64,000 nucleotides of DNA, taken from contig NC_133534.1 in NCBI RefSeq assembly GCF_048544455.1, positions 35,464,217 to 35,528,216 of the forward strand, written 5' to 3'. Source of the stretch: Silene latifolia (taxonomy: Eukaryota > Streptophyta > Magnoliopsida > Caryophyllales > Caryophyllaceae). A program made the position numbers and the translations under genes. The notes below the pieces were generated by a model. The model was not told the origin of the DNA, made no database searches, and saw only the letters and a program-made list of their open reading frames with translations. Of this stretch, positions 1 through 9,739 are shown one piece after another (position 1 is the stretch's first letter; each line of letters begins with the position of its first letter).

Positions 1-85
1 AATAAAAATACTCAATTTGATTAAAATTCACAAATTTTCGCGAAAAATTGAATACAACAAAAAAACGAATTAGTGAGTAAATTAC

Positions 86-215
86 CTTTGGAATTGGAAG
101 CAAGAAGAGGACGAATAAGAGGTTTAGAAGAAGGTCTCTTGGGAGAGAAGATAGAGAGAGGTGAGATTGAAGGTTTGATGGTTGAAGTTGTAGAGGAGAT
201 GGTTAGGGCTTCCAT
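86..215 (-). CDS. First coding exon of a probable plastid-targeted protein (partial gene)
   Basis: The ATG is at 215-213 and the exon runs 43 codons plus one base to a good donor (CAAAG|GTAATT, exon end at 86). The peptide starts MEALTISSTTSTIKPSISPL and is rich in Ser, Thr, Pro and basic residues with no acidic residue after Glu2, as expected for a chloroplast transit peptide. The next exon lies beyond the left edge, so the mature protein is not visible and no family can be assigned. An in-frame upstream ATG at 293 exists, but the sequence between 293 and 215 has no transit-peptide character. No clear TATA box is seen between 215 and 400. Transit-peptide targeting is inferred from composition; the gene itself is likely, its identity unknown. 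Confidence 0.6.
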
Positions 216-400
216 GATCGTAGTTTTAGGGGAGAGAGTGCACAAGCTAATTGATGGTGCGTAATGCAAATGGACAATGTTGACAAATATCATTTCTACA
301 GCAGATTAATTTTAGCATAAGTAGAATGCAAAAACAGATTATAGATGACAGATTTTATCAGAAGGTTTGATTAGCATATTATAATTAGCAGAATTAATTT

Positions 401-640
401 GAGCGTTTGGTAATTCGCAGATTACGATTAGAAAATTTTTACTTTTCTTTGTAAAATGGAGAAAAATTTTCTATTTTACAATATGCTAACCAATATGCTG
501 CTAACAGCATATTGACCCCAAATATGCTATTTTAATATGTTGTTTACCAAACACTAAAATTAGCATATTAATTGGTCAAACATGCTAAAACCCTTGAATA
601 TGCTAAAAATTGACCAATATGTTGTTTACCAAACAGCGCC
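401..640. repeat. MITE-like AT-rich element with GTTTGGTAA inverted ends
   Basis: The left end reads GAGCGTTTGGTAATTC and the right end, reverse-complemented, reads GGCGCTGTTTGGTAAAC. The interior repeats the word AATATGCTAA and its inverse many times (for example 483-500, 560-575, 596-606), and a copy of the GTTTGGTAA end also occurs internally near 540-552. This suggests a small non-autonomous DNA transposon upstream of the plastid-protein gene. The target duplication is ambiguous because both flanks are AT-rich. Confidence 0.4.
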
Positions 641-819
641 TAAATTATTACACGAGACAGTTTCACCTTATGGGATGGTTTTTATTATGTAAAGATAACT
701 TATTTATTACCAGCATTAAATGAATAATTTTTATTTTTATTTTGTAAAATTGGACTGGCTCATGTCATCTTATTCTATAACTAAAAGTTGAAAACGCGTT
801 TGTTTGGAACACCCTAGAG

Positions 820-1415
820 CAGGGGCGGATCTAGGCAATGGGCTATATGGGCTTCAGCCCTACATAAATTTTGGTTAAGTAGAATTTACTTTGTTAAAAT
901 GTCAATGTTCTAGAGTGTCACAGGTGGTCAGATGGAAGTTTAAAGGAGTTTGTTAATTTAGGAGGGCGTGGGTTCAAACCCCCCTTACAACACTTTTTGT
1001 GATTTTTTTATACTCCATATTTTGTATTGTAGTAAAGGTGTTAATTGGACCTAAATACGTAACAATGCAAGTATGGTTACATTGGGCTGCAAATACTTTA
1101 TTTTCACGCTTTATAATAAATTTCGAATCATATTTTAGTGAATCTTAAACATGTTTAAAGTAAAACTCTATTTCATAGTAACCCAAATATATATCGTTAA
1201 GTTGGGAAGTTAGTTTTTCTTGGTATTTTATAATTTGTAAGTAGCATATACTCCGTATAAGTGATCGTATGTACGATACAAAACATGCTCATAAGCTGAA
1301 AATACCTTATATTTATGTAAAAAATTGCTCCGCATAGGAACTAAAAAAAAAAAAAGCTTGTCGGGTTTTAGTAAAATTTAGCCCTATGTAAATTCAAATC
1401 CTGGCTCCGCCCCTG
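820..1415. mobile_element. Non-autonomous hAT element (CAGGGGCGGA termini)
   Basis: The element starts CAGGGGCGGATCTAGG and ends CTGGCTCCGCCCCTG, giving inverted CAGGGGCGGA termini typical of plant hAT transposons. It is flanked by a perfect 8-bp target duplication CCCTAGAG (812-819 and 1416-1423), the length made by hAT transposases. It is 596 bp long, AT-rich and has no transposase ORF. A tRNA-like internal promoter pair is visible: A-box-like TGGTCAGATGG near 925 and B-box-like GGTTCAAACCC at 971-981. A related element lies at 56432-57011. Confidence 0.85.
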
Positions 1416-1423
1416 CCCTAGAG

Positions 1424-1866
1424 GTAGACCTGACAAAATTAATCCGGTCTCGATTGACCGAACTCGATGGGGCTGATTCGAAACTCGAAATTAACCCGAA
1501 CTACATCACCCGAATATGACTCGAAACCCGAATTGACCCGACCGGACCAGAAAATAACCCAAGCCTTCTTGACCCGTAACAGACCCGATCCGAAACCGCT
1601 CAACCTGAAAATGACCCGACAAAACATAACTCTAATTAACCAAAAAAAGGCTTGAAATGACTTTTTCTCTCTTAATCATTTACCCGAAAATGCCCAACCC
1701 GAAATAACTCAACCTGCTTGACCCGAAACAGACCCGACCAACAAACCCGAAACAGACTTATAACGCGACGCGACCCAAACTAACACGAAAATGTGAAAAA
1801 GCCGAAATGTCCCAACCCGAACTAGCCCAACCCACCCCAACCCGATTGACTCGTTTGCCAGGTCTA
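1424..1866. mobile_element. GACCCGAA-rich MITE, copy 1
   Basis: The ends are GTAGACCTGACAAAA and, inverted, GTAGACCTGGCAAACGA. The interior is a degenerate array of GACCCGAAA, AACCCGA and CCCGAAAT words. Because this array lacks stops on one side it produces spurious ORFs on both strands. It abuts the hAT target duplication at 1416-1423 and is followed 14 bp later by a second copy. Confidence 0.55.
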
Positions 1867-1880
1867 CTCGGATCTTGAAA

Positions 1881-2312
1881 GTAGACCTGGCAAAATCAAC
1901 CCGGCCCGAAAAGGTTGACCCGAGTCCCGAAATCGACCCGAACTGCCGCACCCCAAGCTCGAATCGACCCGACCCGAAAATGACCCGAGCTTTCATGGAC
2001 TCGGAACACACCCGACCCGAAATGCCCCACCCAAAACCACTCGATTCGAAAATGACCCGACAAAATATAACTCTAATTGACCCCCCAAAAGACTTGAAAT
2101 GCCCTTTTCTCTCATAACCATTGACCCGAAAATGACCCAACCTAAAATAACCCGATTCGCTTGACCCGAAACAGACCCGACCAACAAACTCAAAACAGAC
2201 CTGGAATTCGAAATGACCCGGCCCGACCCGAGCTAACCCGAAAATTTGAGAAACTCGAAATGGCCCGACCCGAACCCAACCCGTTAACTCGATTTGCCAG
2301 ATTTACTTGAAA
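1881..2312. mobile_element. GACCCGAA-rich MITE, copy 2
   Basis: It repeats the structure of the copy at 1424-1866 in the same orientation: it starts GTAGACCTGGCAAAATC, ends in a degenerate inverse (TTTGCCAGATTTAC), and carries the same words between. Long shared runs near 2052-2075 and 1611-1636 show the two copies are homologous and lie head to tail. Confidence 0.55.
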
Positions 2313-2384
2313 GTAGAGTTTGGTTCATATGGCTTACATAGTTGTTTCATGTTAATGTCTTGGACAGTTCTAATCAATAAATAA

Positions 2385-2444
2385 CTGTGGAGGTACAAGA
2401 TGTGGGTACTGGACTACTTGTGAGAAATTATGTGGTTTATGGAT
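2385..2444 (+). pseudogene. LINE ORF2 endonuclease fragment, left part
   Basis: The short stretch before Tat1 translates as GTGLLVRNYVVYG and continues after Tat1 (from 12586) as SNSEAERGK. The joined pattern VVYG-S-N is typical of the exonuclease-endonuclease-phosphatase domain of plant L1-type LINEs. The reading is therefore of one LINE remnant split by Tat1 at the TGGAT target site. It is short, so this rests mainly on the better-conserved right part. Confidence 0.4.
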
Positions 2445-3019
2445 TGTTAGGGGGAAAATTTACAATTTTTACCAAAAGACACGTGGCAGATACTGAGTGG
2501 AGAAGGGCAAGTGTGATGAGATTGGTGACTTGGCAAAATCAGGACCACAAAACAAAAAGCAAACAAACACACTTAAGAAAAGATAAACGTCAGTCAAAAG
2601 AGGAAAAAGTCAGGGAAGTTGTTTCCTTAAAAATAGGTAACCGTCCCAGGAAGCTCGCAACGGGCGTTCAGGGCCCTGAAAAGAGGAAACCCTAGGAAGT
2701 CAACTATAAAGGCAGAAGAGCACGCAGCAGCAAGGGGATCGACTGGGAATTACTTCCACATAGCTTACTAGAGAAAATACTATAATACTTCCTTACTTGC
2801 GAATCACTTTCGATTATAGTGCAATTATTGGCGGGATTCCGACTCCCCCCGCGGTTGTTCCCACAACGGGTTTTCCGCGTCACCAAAATTCTCTCGTGTC
2901 ACACTTTTTCTTTCGTTACTTTCTGTCTTTACTTATCAAATTCGTTATTCGCTTAAAACCATAGACGATCACTTTGACCTCACACATTGATATATAACCG
3001 GTAAAATTTACCCAAAACA
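2445..3019 (+). repeat. Tat1 5' LTR
   Basis: It begins TGTTAGGGGG and ends ACCCAAAACA, with TG...CA termini. A TATA-like CTATAAAGG at 2704-2712 is the likely core promoter of the element. ORFs inside it are shared with the 3' LTR and are not genes. Confidence 0.9.
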
Positions 3020-3022
3020 ATT

Positions 3023-3040
3023 TGGTGCCCACCGTGGGGC
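3023..3040 (+). promoter_or_regulatory. Tat1 primer-binding site (tRNA-Lys)
   Basis: TGGTGCCCACCGTGGGGC starts 3 bp after the LTR. It matches the complement of the 3' end of plant tRNA-Lys (known as TGGCGCCCACCGTGGGGC) with one mismatch. Confidence 0.75.
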
Positions 3041-3091
3041 CTCAGTGATCAATCTCTCATAAAGTCGAAATTAAGCAATCCGTCCGTCATC

Positions 3092-5713
3092 ATGTCTGGA
3101 GCCAGCGCAAGTTCGTCCAGCACCCAGGGGGTATCTTCTCAATCTTCTGGAGGAAGACCTCTTCCAGCGAGCACGGGATCAGTCACCGCACCGTCAGCAG
3201 CCAGTCAGATGGCCCCGGTCAGCGCCTCCCCGAGAGCCATGCCGCCACCTTTCAAGCCACCCCAAGCGCCTAAGGCGTCAGCAGCACCCGGTGTTACGAG
3301 ATCTAGCAGGGAAAGCAGCCCCAGCAGGACCCAGATTCAGGAGACTGCATCAGGAGGAGTCCCGAAAAAGTCAAAAGCCTCATCACCTGACCCAATGCGA
3401 GTGGTGTTGGAAGGGATGGATACCCTGCACCGAGCCATCGAAAGCCTGAGGAAGGACAACCAAGACCTCAGGAACCAGATTGCCACAGTAACAAGGACCT
3501 CGTCAGCCGCGCTGCCTCCACCTTCTGAGGCCCCAGTTTCGGTCACCAGCGCGGGCCCCAGACAGATTCCATCGGAGCTGATCACCAGATTGGATCTTGA
3601 AGGAGTACCACCCAGAGGAGCCATCGAGCCCAGCGGATTAGGATTCCTGTCTTTTGATCGACCGTTCAGCTTGCAGCCAACACCAGGTAGTGTTTTGTCT
3701 AATAGTCAGCCAGGAACTAACTCGCAATCTTTTGCAGGAACACCCGTCCAGCAGGTGGCAGGATGGAATCCAGGACCCAGCATCGACATGATGAACCCAG
3801 CAAGCGGACATCTCGCTGGAGGGACCTGGGTGGGAGGAATCTCTTCTCAACAGGCACCAGAATGGCAGCCAGGAACCATCATCCATGCAACACCTTTGGC
3901 AAGCCAGCCAGGCAGTCAGTTCCCAGGAGGAGCCTGGTTTGGAGGTACATCTGTTGGCTCTTTTCCGCCTGTCTCTAACCCTCTTGCAGGAGCAGGCAGC
4001 TTGCTGGAACAGCAATACCAGGAATTGAGGGACCTGATGTACAGGATTCTGGGTGTAGCACGACCCCTGGAGAAGGTGACACGAGATAGCTACGCGGACT
4101 CCCCTTTCATGGATGACATAGCCTTGGTCGGTGTCCCGAAAGGATGCGTGCCGCCAGCCATGACACTTTACGACGGAACCACCGATCCTCTTGACCATAT
4201 TAACCACTACAAGCAAAAGATGATGGTGATCACCGCGACAGGCTCCTTGAAAGAAGCATGTATGTGTAAAGGGTTTGGATCCACCCTGTCCGGAGCAGCC
4301 TTGCAGTGGTTCGTCAGCCTGCCCAACAGGAGCATAACCTGCTTCGCCGACTTAGTCAATGCCTTCCACCACGGTTTGCCGTGACCGCAGCACCGAGAAA
4401 AACAAACCAAAGTGACTGTGCACCGAATAGTGCGGGGACCGAGGAGGCCACGAGAGATTTTTCGAACAGGTTCAAGAGAGAAGGTGGCAATCCCTCGGTG
4501 CGACATATCCACAGCCATAGAAGCTTTCCGCCAAGGGCTCCGCCAGGATTCAGACTTGTATAAAGATCTGACCAAGTATCCATGCACTACCTCGGAGGAG
4601 GTGCAGACAAAGGCAATTGCAGTCATGCGGCTGGAAGAAGACTTAGGGCCCAGGAGGGCAGCTTATGGCACAGATCCTACATCCAGAAAGGCACCAGTGG
4701 AGAAGCAGAATGAAAGAGCTAAACCCTACAGCAAACCTGTGAACAAAGTATCGGAGGGCCCAGGAGGAAAAAATAACTCAGAGCCACCTCCGAAAGTGAG
4801 TGAGTATAAATTCTCAACCAATCTTGCAGGTGTACTCAAGGCCCTAAAAGAGATCCGGGGAGTCAGGTGGCCCAGGAAGCGGGTTGACGAGCGTCCTAAC
4901 GACAAGATAGACTCCAGTAAAAGGTGTGAATATCATGATGACATCGGCCATGACACCGACGAATGTTACACCTTGAGAAAGGAAGTCAAGTTCCAGTACG
5001 ATCGAGGAAACCTGGACCACCTATTGCCAGGAGGTTCCACCAAAGTTCACTCCGCTGACCAGGTTCTGCCTACCCCTCCACCTGTGTGCACTAGAATTGT
5101 AAATGTTATTACAGGAGGCTCGGAATTGTGCGGCCTGACCTATTCAGCAGCCAAAAGACACGCCACACAAACCAAAGGAGATAAGCTAGAGTTCTCCTGC
5201 AGAGTCAGCCGCCAGGACCTCCCTGCAGTCACCTTTGATGAGACAGACGAACAAAATGCCCCAGAACAACACCACGACGCTCTGATCATCACCCTCCCCA
5301 TAGGAAACTGTGAGGTACGGAAGATCCTGGTGGACACAGGAAGCTCCGTCAACCTGATTATGCTGGAAACACTGAAGGTCATGGGGTTCAGCGAGAAGGA
5401 CTTAGCAACAAAAGAGGTACCTCTAGTCGGTTTTAGTGGCGAAACGAAGCACTCTCTGGGAGAAATCGTCATCCCAACCTATGCCAAAGGAGTCAACAAG
5501 CAGGTAAGGTACTTGGTTATCGATGGGCCCTCTACTTACAATGTGATTCTTGGCAGGCCCTGGATCCACGAAATGAAGGCGGTACCTTCAACTTACCACC
5601 AATGCCTGAAATTCCCAACGCCTTGGGGAGTGCAAGAGATACGTGGGGATCAAGAGGAAGCTAAGAATTGCTATAAGATAGCCCTAAAACCAACAGCCAG
5701 ACCGCCAACATAG
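3092..5713 (+). pseudogene. gag-pro: Tat1 gag and aspartic protease (broken)
   Basis: The ATG at 3092 opens a Ser/Pro/Gly-rich N-terminus, a short coiled coil (3410-3490), then a retrotransposon Gag domain (about 4090-4640). A zinc-knuckle variant C-X2-H-X4-H-X4-C (CEYHDDIGHDTDEC) lies at 4927-4968. The protease motif LVDTGSSVNLI is near 5330 and ILGRPW near 5550. A TGA at 4382-4384 interrupts the frame; the Gag similarity moves to another frame between about 4375 and 4480 and then returns, so two indels are present. A TAG at 5711-5713 separates protease from RT without a frame change. The product would form the particle and cleave the polyprotein, but this copy cannot make it intact. Confidence 0.85.
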
Positions 5714-7301
5714 CAATTACAGAGCCCGAGCATCCAGGAAGAATACGTCAAGCCACCTCAGGCAGAGCTAGACGAGATCAGCCTGGATGAACTGCAACCA
5801 GAACGAACCATACTCATCGGGTCAGAATGCACAGGTAAAGTCCGTCAGGAACTTATTCAATTATTAAGAGCTAACATGGATTGTTTTGCTTGGTCCCACA
5901 ATGACATGGTAGGTATAGATCCAAGTATCATAACGCACAAGATGAGTGTGGACCCAAGCTATAAACCTATCCAGCAGAAGAGGAGGAAGATTGCCCCAGA
6001 GAGGAACCAGGTCATAAACCAGGAGGTAGACAACCTGCTCGCTGCTGGAAAAATCAGGGAAGCAAAGTACCCGGAATGGCTATCTAATGTGGTGGTAGTT
6101 CCAAAAAAGAATGGCAAATGGAGGGTTTGTGTCGATTTTACGGACCTAAATAAAGCTTGCCCTAAAGACCCGTTCCCGCTGCCGCACATAGACGCTATGG
6201 TGGATGCCACAGCAGGCCATGAAATGCTCACATTCCTGGATGCTTGGAGTGGCTACAACCAGATCAAGATGCACCCTGATGATCAAGAGAAAACGGCATT
6301 CAGGTCAGAGCGAGGTATCTATTGTTATAACGTGATGCCCTTTGGTCTAAAGAATGCAGGTTCCACCTACCAAATGGCTGGTAAACACTATGTTCAAAGA
6401 GCAAATAGGCCGCACCATGGAGGTATACATCGACGACATGGTGGTGAAATCAAAGCAAGCGACCCAAAGACGTTGAACATCCGGCCGACACTTTCAAAGA
6501 CTCGAGGAAATATGAAATGAAGCTGAATCCCTCGAAGTGCACTTTCGGAGTCTCCAGTGGGAAGTTCCTGGGGTATATGGTCACCCAGAGGGGGATAGAA
6601 GCCAGCACTGATCAAATCAAGGCCATACTCCAGCTAGAGTCACCTCGAAAGCCGAAGGACGTGCAGTGTCTGACGGGACGGGTAGCTGCTCTGAACAGGT
6701 ACATAGCAAGGTCCTCAGACAGATGCAGGTTATTTTATGACATCCTGAGGAAGAGCCAGAAGTTCGAGTGGACGGAGGAGCATTAGGCAAAGACTCGGCG
6801 AAATAAACGAAACGATATCTGAGCACTCCACCACTCCTATCGAAACCAGAACCCGGAGAGCCCTTGTCTCTGTACCTCTCAGTAACGGAGGTGGCTGTCA
6901 GTGCAGTGCTAGTTCGAGAGCAAGAGGGTGTACAGCATCCAGTATACTATGTCAGTAAGTCTCTGCTACCCGCAGAGACCAGGTACACCTCACTCGAAAA
7001 ACTTATACTTGCACTAGTCACAGCCTCCTATAAGTTGCGACCTTATTTTGAATCTCATACTATCTCTGTGGTAACTAACTACCCTCTTAAGACTATAATG
7101 AAGAAACCAGAGTTATCAGGCAGAATGGCCAAGTGGTCCATACACCTGAGTGGCTACGATCTGAAATTCGAACCTCGGGCCGCAATCAAGTCCCAGGCTC
7201 TAGCAGATTTTGTCTCCGATTTTCCCCCTCCCTCCAGGCGCAGGCCGAAAAGGACATTCTCACCCTGGAGGAGGACAAAGGAGAGCAGATGTGGGAGCTG
7301 A
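5714..7301 (+). pseudogene. pol: Tat1 reverse transcriptase and RNase H (broken)
   Basis: RT blocks are visible in order: WRVCVDFTDLNKACPKD (about 6120), LDAWSGYNQIKMHPDD (about 6236) and MPFGLKNAGSTYQ (about 6330). At about 6370 the frame shifts; the catalytic YIDDMVVKS follows in another frame near 6425, and the RT thumb continues from 6505 in a third frame to a TAG at 6784. The Gypsy RNase H region (VYYVSKSLLPAETRYTSLEK, then LADFVSDF) runs from about 6864 to 7220 in yet another frame. The catalytic residues are present but spread over several frames, so the copy is dead or depends on other copies. Confidence 0.85.
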
Positions 7302-9060
7302 ATGTAGATGGAGCCTCAAATATGAAGGGAGCAGGAGTTGGTCTGGTCCTTAAGTCACCCCAAGGGGACCTGCTGGTCCAGGCAGTTCGGTGCGAATTCA
7401 AAGCTACCAATAACGAGGCAGAATATGAGGCCTTGATCTTGGGTCTGCAGCTGGCTCTGGACCTAAAAATCAGGCACCTCTAGGTATACAGCGACTCCCA
7501 ACTCATCGTGAACCATGTAAATAACTCTTATGCAGCTAGAGACCCCACTATGATGGCCTACCTGGAAATAGCGCAAACACTGAAACTTAGGTTCCAAACC
7601 TTCAACATTAAGCAAATCCCCAGGGACCAGAACGTGGAGGCTGATGCCCTAGCTGCCCTAGGGGCAACATTCAAGGCAGGTACAATCTCCACCGTACCTA
7701 TCGTCCACGTACTAGAACCTGCAATATCAAAAGCAGAACAAGACAACGAACTCATAGCTGGCTCACCACAATCACAGGAAAAAGGGGTGTTAGCAAACAC
7801 CACCAGCCAAGAAGAGGCTGTAGATTGGAGAAAGCCTTATCAAGATTGGTTGCAGAACGATACACTTCCAGCAGACAAAAAAGAGGTAAGAGGCTTTAAA
7901 ATGCGAGCTTCCAGATTTGTGCTGATTGATGGTGTCTTGTTCAGGAAATCCCTCGCAGGACCCTACCTGAGGTGCCTGGATAAGGGTGAAGCCCAAGCTG
8001 TTTTATATGCTATCCACAGTGGTGAATGTGGAAACCATGCAGGGGGCAGGAGCCTGTCCAACAAGGCCCTCAGGCAGGGGTACTTCTGGCCCACGATGCG
8101 CAAGGATGCTATGGAATACGCTAAGAAGTGTGATGCCTGTCAAAGGCATGCACCACTCAGCCACCAGCCTGCAGAACCTCTGCACCCAGTCATTTCTCCC
8201 TGGCCCTTTATGAAATGGGGAATGGACATAGTGGGACCGCTGCCCAAGGCACCAGGAAACAAGGTCTACATGTTTGCCATGACGGACTACTTCTCCAAAT
8301 GGATAGAGGCAGAATCATTTTCCCAGGTTACCGAGGCCCATGTGATATCTTTTATTAAACGCAACATCATCTGTAGGTTTGGTATTCCATCTGAAATAAT
8401 ATGCGATAATGGGTCTCAGTTTATTGGCAATAAGACAGAAGCATTTTGTGCTAGTTGGAACATTTCATTGCAGAAGTCTACTCCCAGAAACCCTCAGTCC
8501 AACGGTCAGGCAGAGTCCAGCAATAAAATCATAGTGGAAAACCTGAGAAAGAAGCTGGAAGAAATTGGGGGCAAATGGGCAAAGGAGCTGCCACTAGTCC
8601 TGTGGGCTGACAGGACCACCCCTAAAGTAGCAACAGGGCAAACTCCCTTCAACCTGGTATTCGGGGCTGAAGCAGTTATTCCTCCAGAGGTTAAGGTTCC
8701 TACCCACAGATACGGGTGCCTGACAGAGGAGCGAAACCAGGTGGAAATGGCAAGCAGTCTAGACACGGTGGATGAGCTCAGAACCAGCGCCCAGATCAGG
8801 ATGGCCTCGTACGGGCACACAAAGTGGCGTGAAGCTACAACAAAAATGTAAAGGTCGGGACCCCGCAAGTAGGAGACCTGGTCCGAGGAAAGTCTTCCAG
8901 AACACTAAAAACCAGAGAGCAGGCAAATTTGCCTACAATTGGGAAGGACCGTACCAGGTGGAAAGTATCGTCGGAAATGGAGCCTAAAGGCTCATGACAA
9001 TGGAAGGGCAAATGGTCCCCAGATCGTGGAATATCATTCACCTAAAGAAATATTACATCT
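7260..9060 (+). pseudogene. pol: Tat1 second RNase H and integrase (nearly intact)
   Basis: From 7290 an additional RNase H domain starts (LNVDGASNMKGAGVGLVL, ATNNEAEYEALI, YSDSQLIVNHV, then EADALAALG). This second, archaeal-type RNase H is a known hallmark of Tat elements. A TAG at 7481-7483 falls between its motifs with no frame change. The integrase follows: an H2C2 zinc finger ending CDACQRH (about 8130), then the DDE core with MDIVGPLP (8223), CDNGSQF (8403) and the Glu in NGQAESSNK (8510). The C-terminal part shifts frame at about 8835 and decays by 9060. The core integrase block is the best preserved part of the element. Confidence 0.85.
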
Positions 9061-9739
9061 AAAGCGACTAGAACAGTCAGCAACCAGACATGCAGCACGA
9101 CCCCACCAGGTTCCAGGTTTTGTTAAAATGTTCTTGTCTTTCTAAGAGCCTCAATTTTCAAATAGAACTTTAAAATCTTTTTCAGAGCTTCCAAATTAAA
9201 TCTTTTGACTTTAAATTATCAGACTATAATTTTCAGTATGCTTTAAACGAATTACTTTAAAATCTAAGTTTTATCAACAGTACACTTCGAGCCTATTTTA
9301 AAAAGAATTTTCTGCACGCTCTAGAAGATAGGAGTCTGCAAAAGCTAATCTGGTGGAGTTTCTATGTCCCTACACAGAGAAGCATGGACTTATGGCTAAG
9401 TACCCACAGATCGGATGAACTAGGCTCCTGCAGTACTCAGCATCCATGCAAGCGAGGTTCCTCTGAATAGAGGGGCAAGTAGATCCCAGAGCCTCCAATC
9501 AACGAAAGCCGGCAATAATACAACGAAAAAGGTGCACGCACGACAAAATAAAGGTACGCCAGAAAACGGCAGAATATTAACTAAAACGCCCGAAGCGGCA
9601 AAATATCAAAGTACGCCTTGCTCCCATGAGCAAGGCCAAAACACACCGAAAATTATCCAAAAGATTAACAAAGTTTTATGCCACACAGGGCCCAGAAAAC
9701 ATATACTAAAAACCAAAAGAAGCTGGTCCAGGAACCTCA
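9061..9739. other. Tat1 non-coding region between pol and antisense gene
   Basis: No convincing ORF is seen. The first half is AT-rich; from about 9520 A-rich tracts with scattered repeats of ACGCCNGAA words appear (for example 9552-9600). It separates the convergent 3' ends of pol and the antisense gene. Confidence 0.5.

Noticed and set aside
1439..2193. Several 60-143 codon ORFs on both strands
   Set aside because: They read the GACCCGAAA word array, which lacks stops by composition; the peptides are repetitive and not protein-like.
2387..2695. 102-codon plus-strand ORF
   Set aside because: It starts in the LINE remnant and runs into the Tat1 5' LTR; a near-identical reading exists in the 3' LTR (11918-12256).
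3337..4216. Minus-strand ORFs of 95 and 192 codons opposite Tat1 gag
   Set aside because: They are reverse readings of the real gag, whose frame has Gag-domain and zinc-knuckle motifs.
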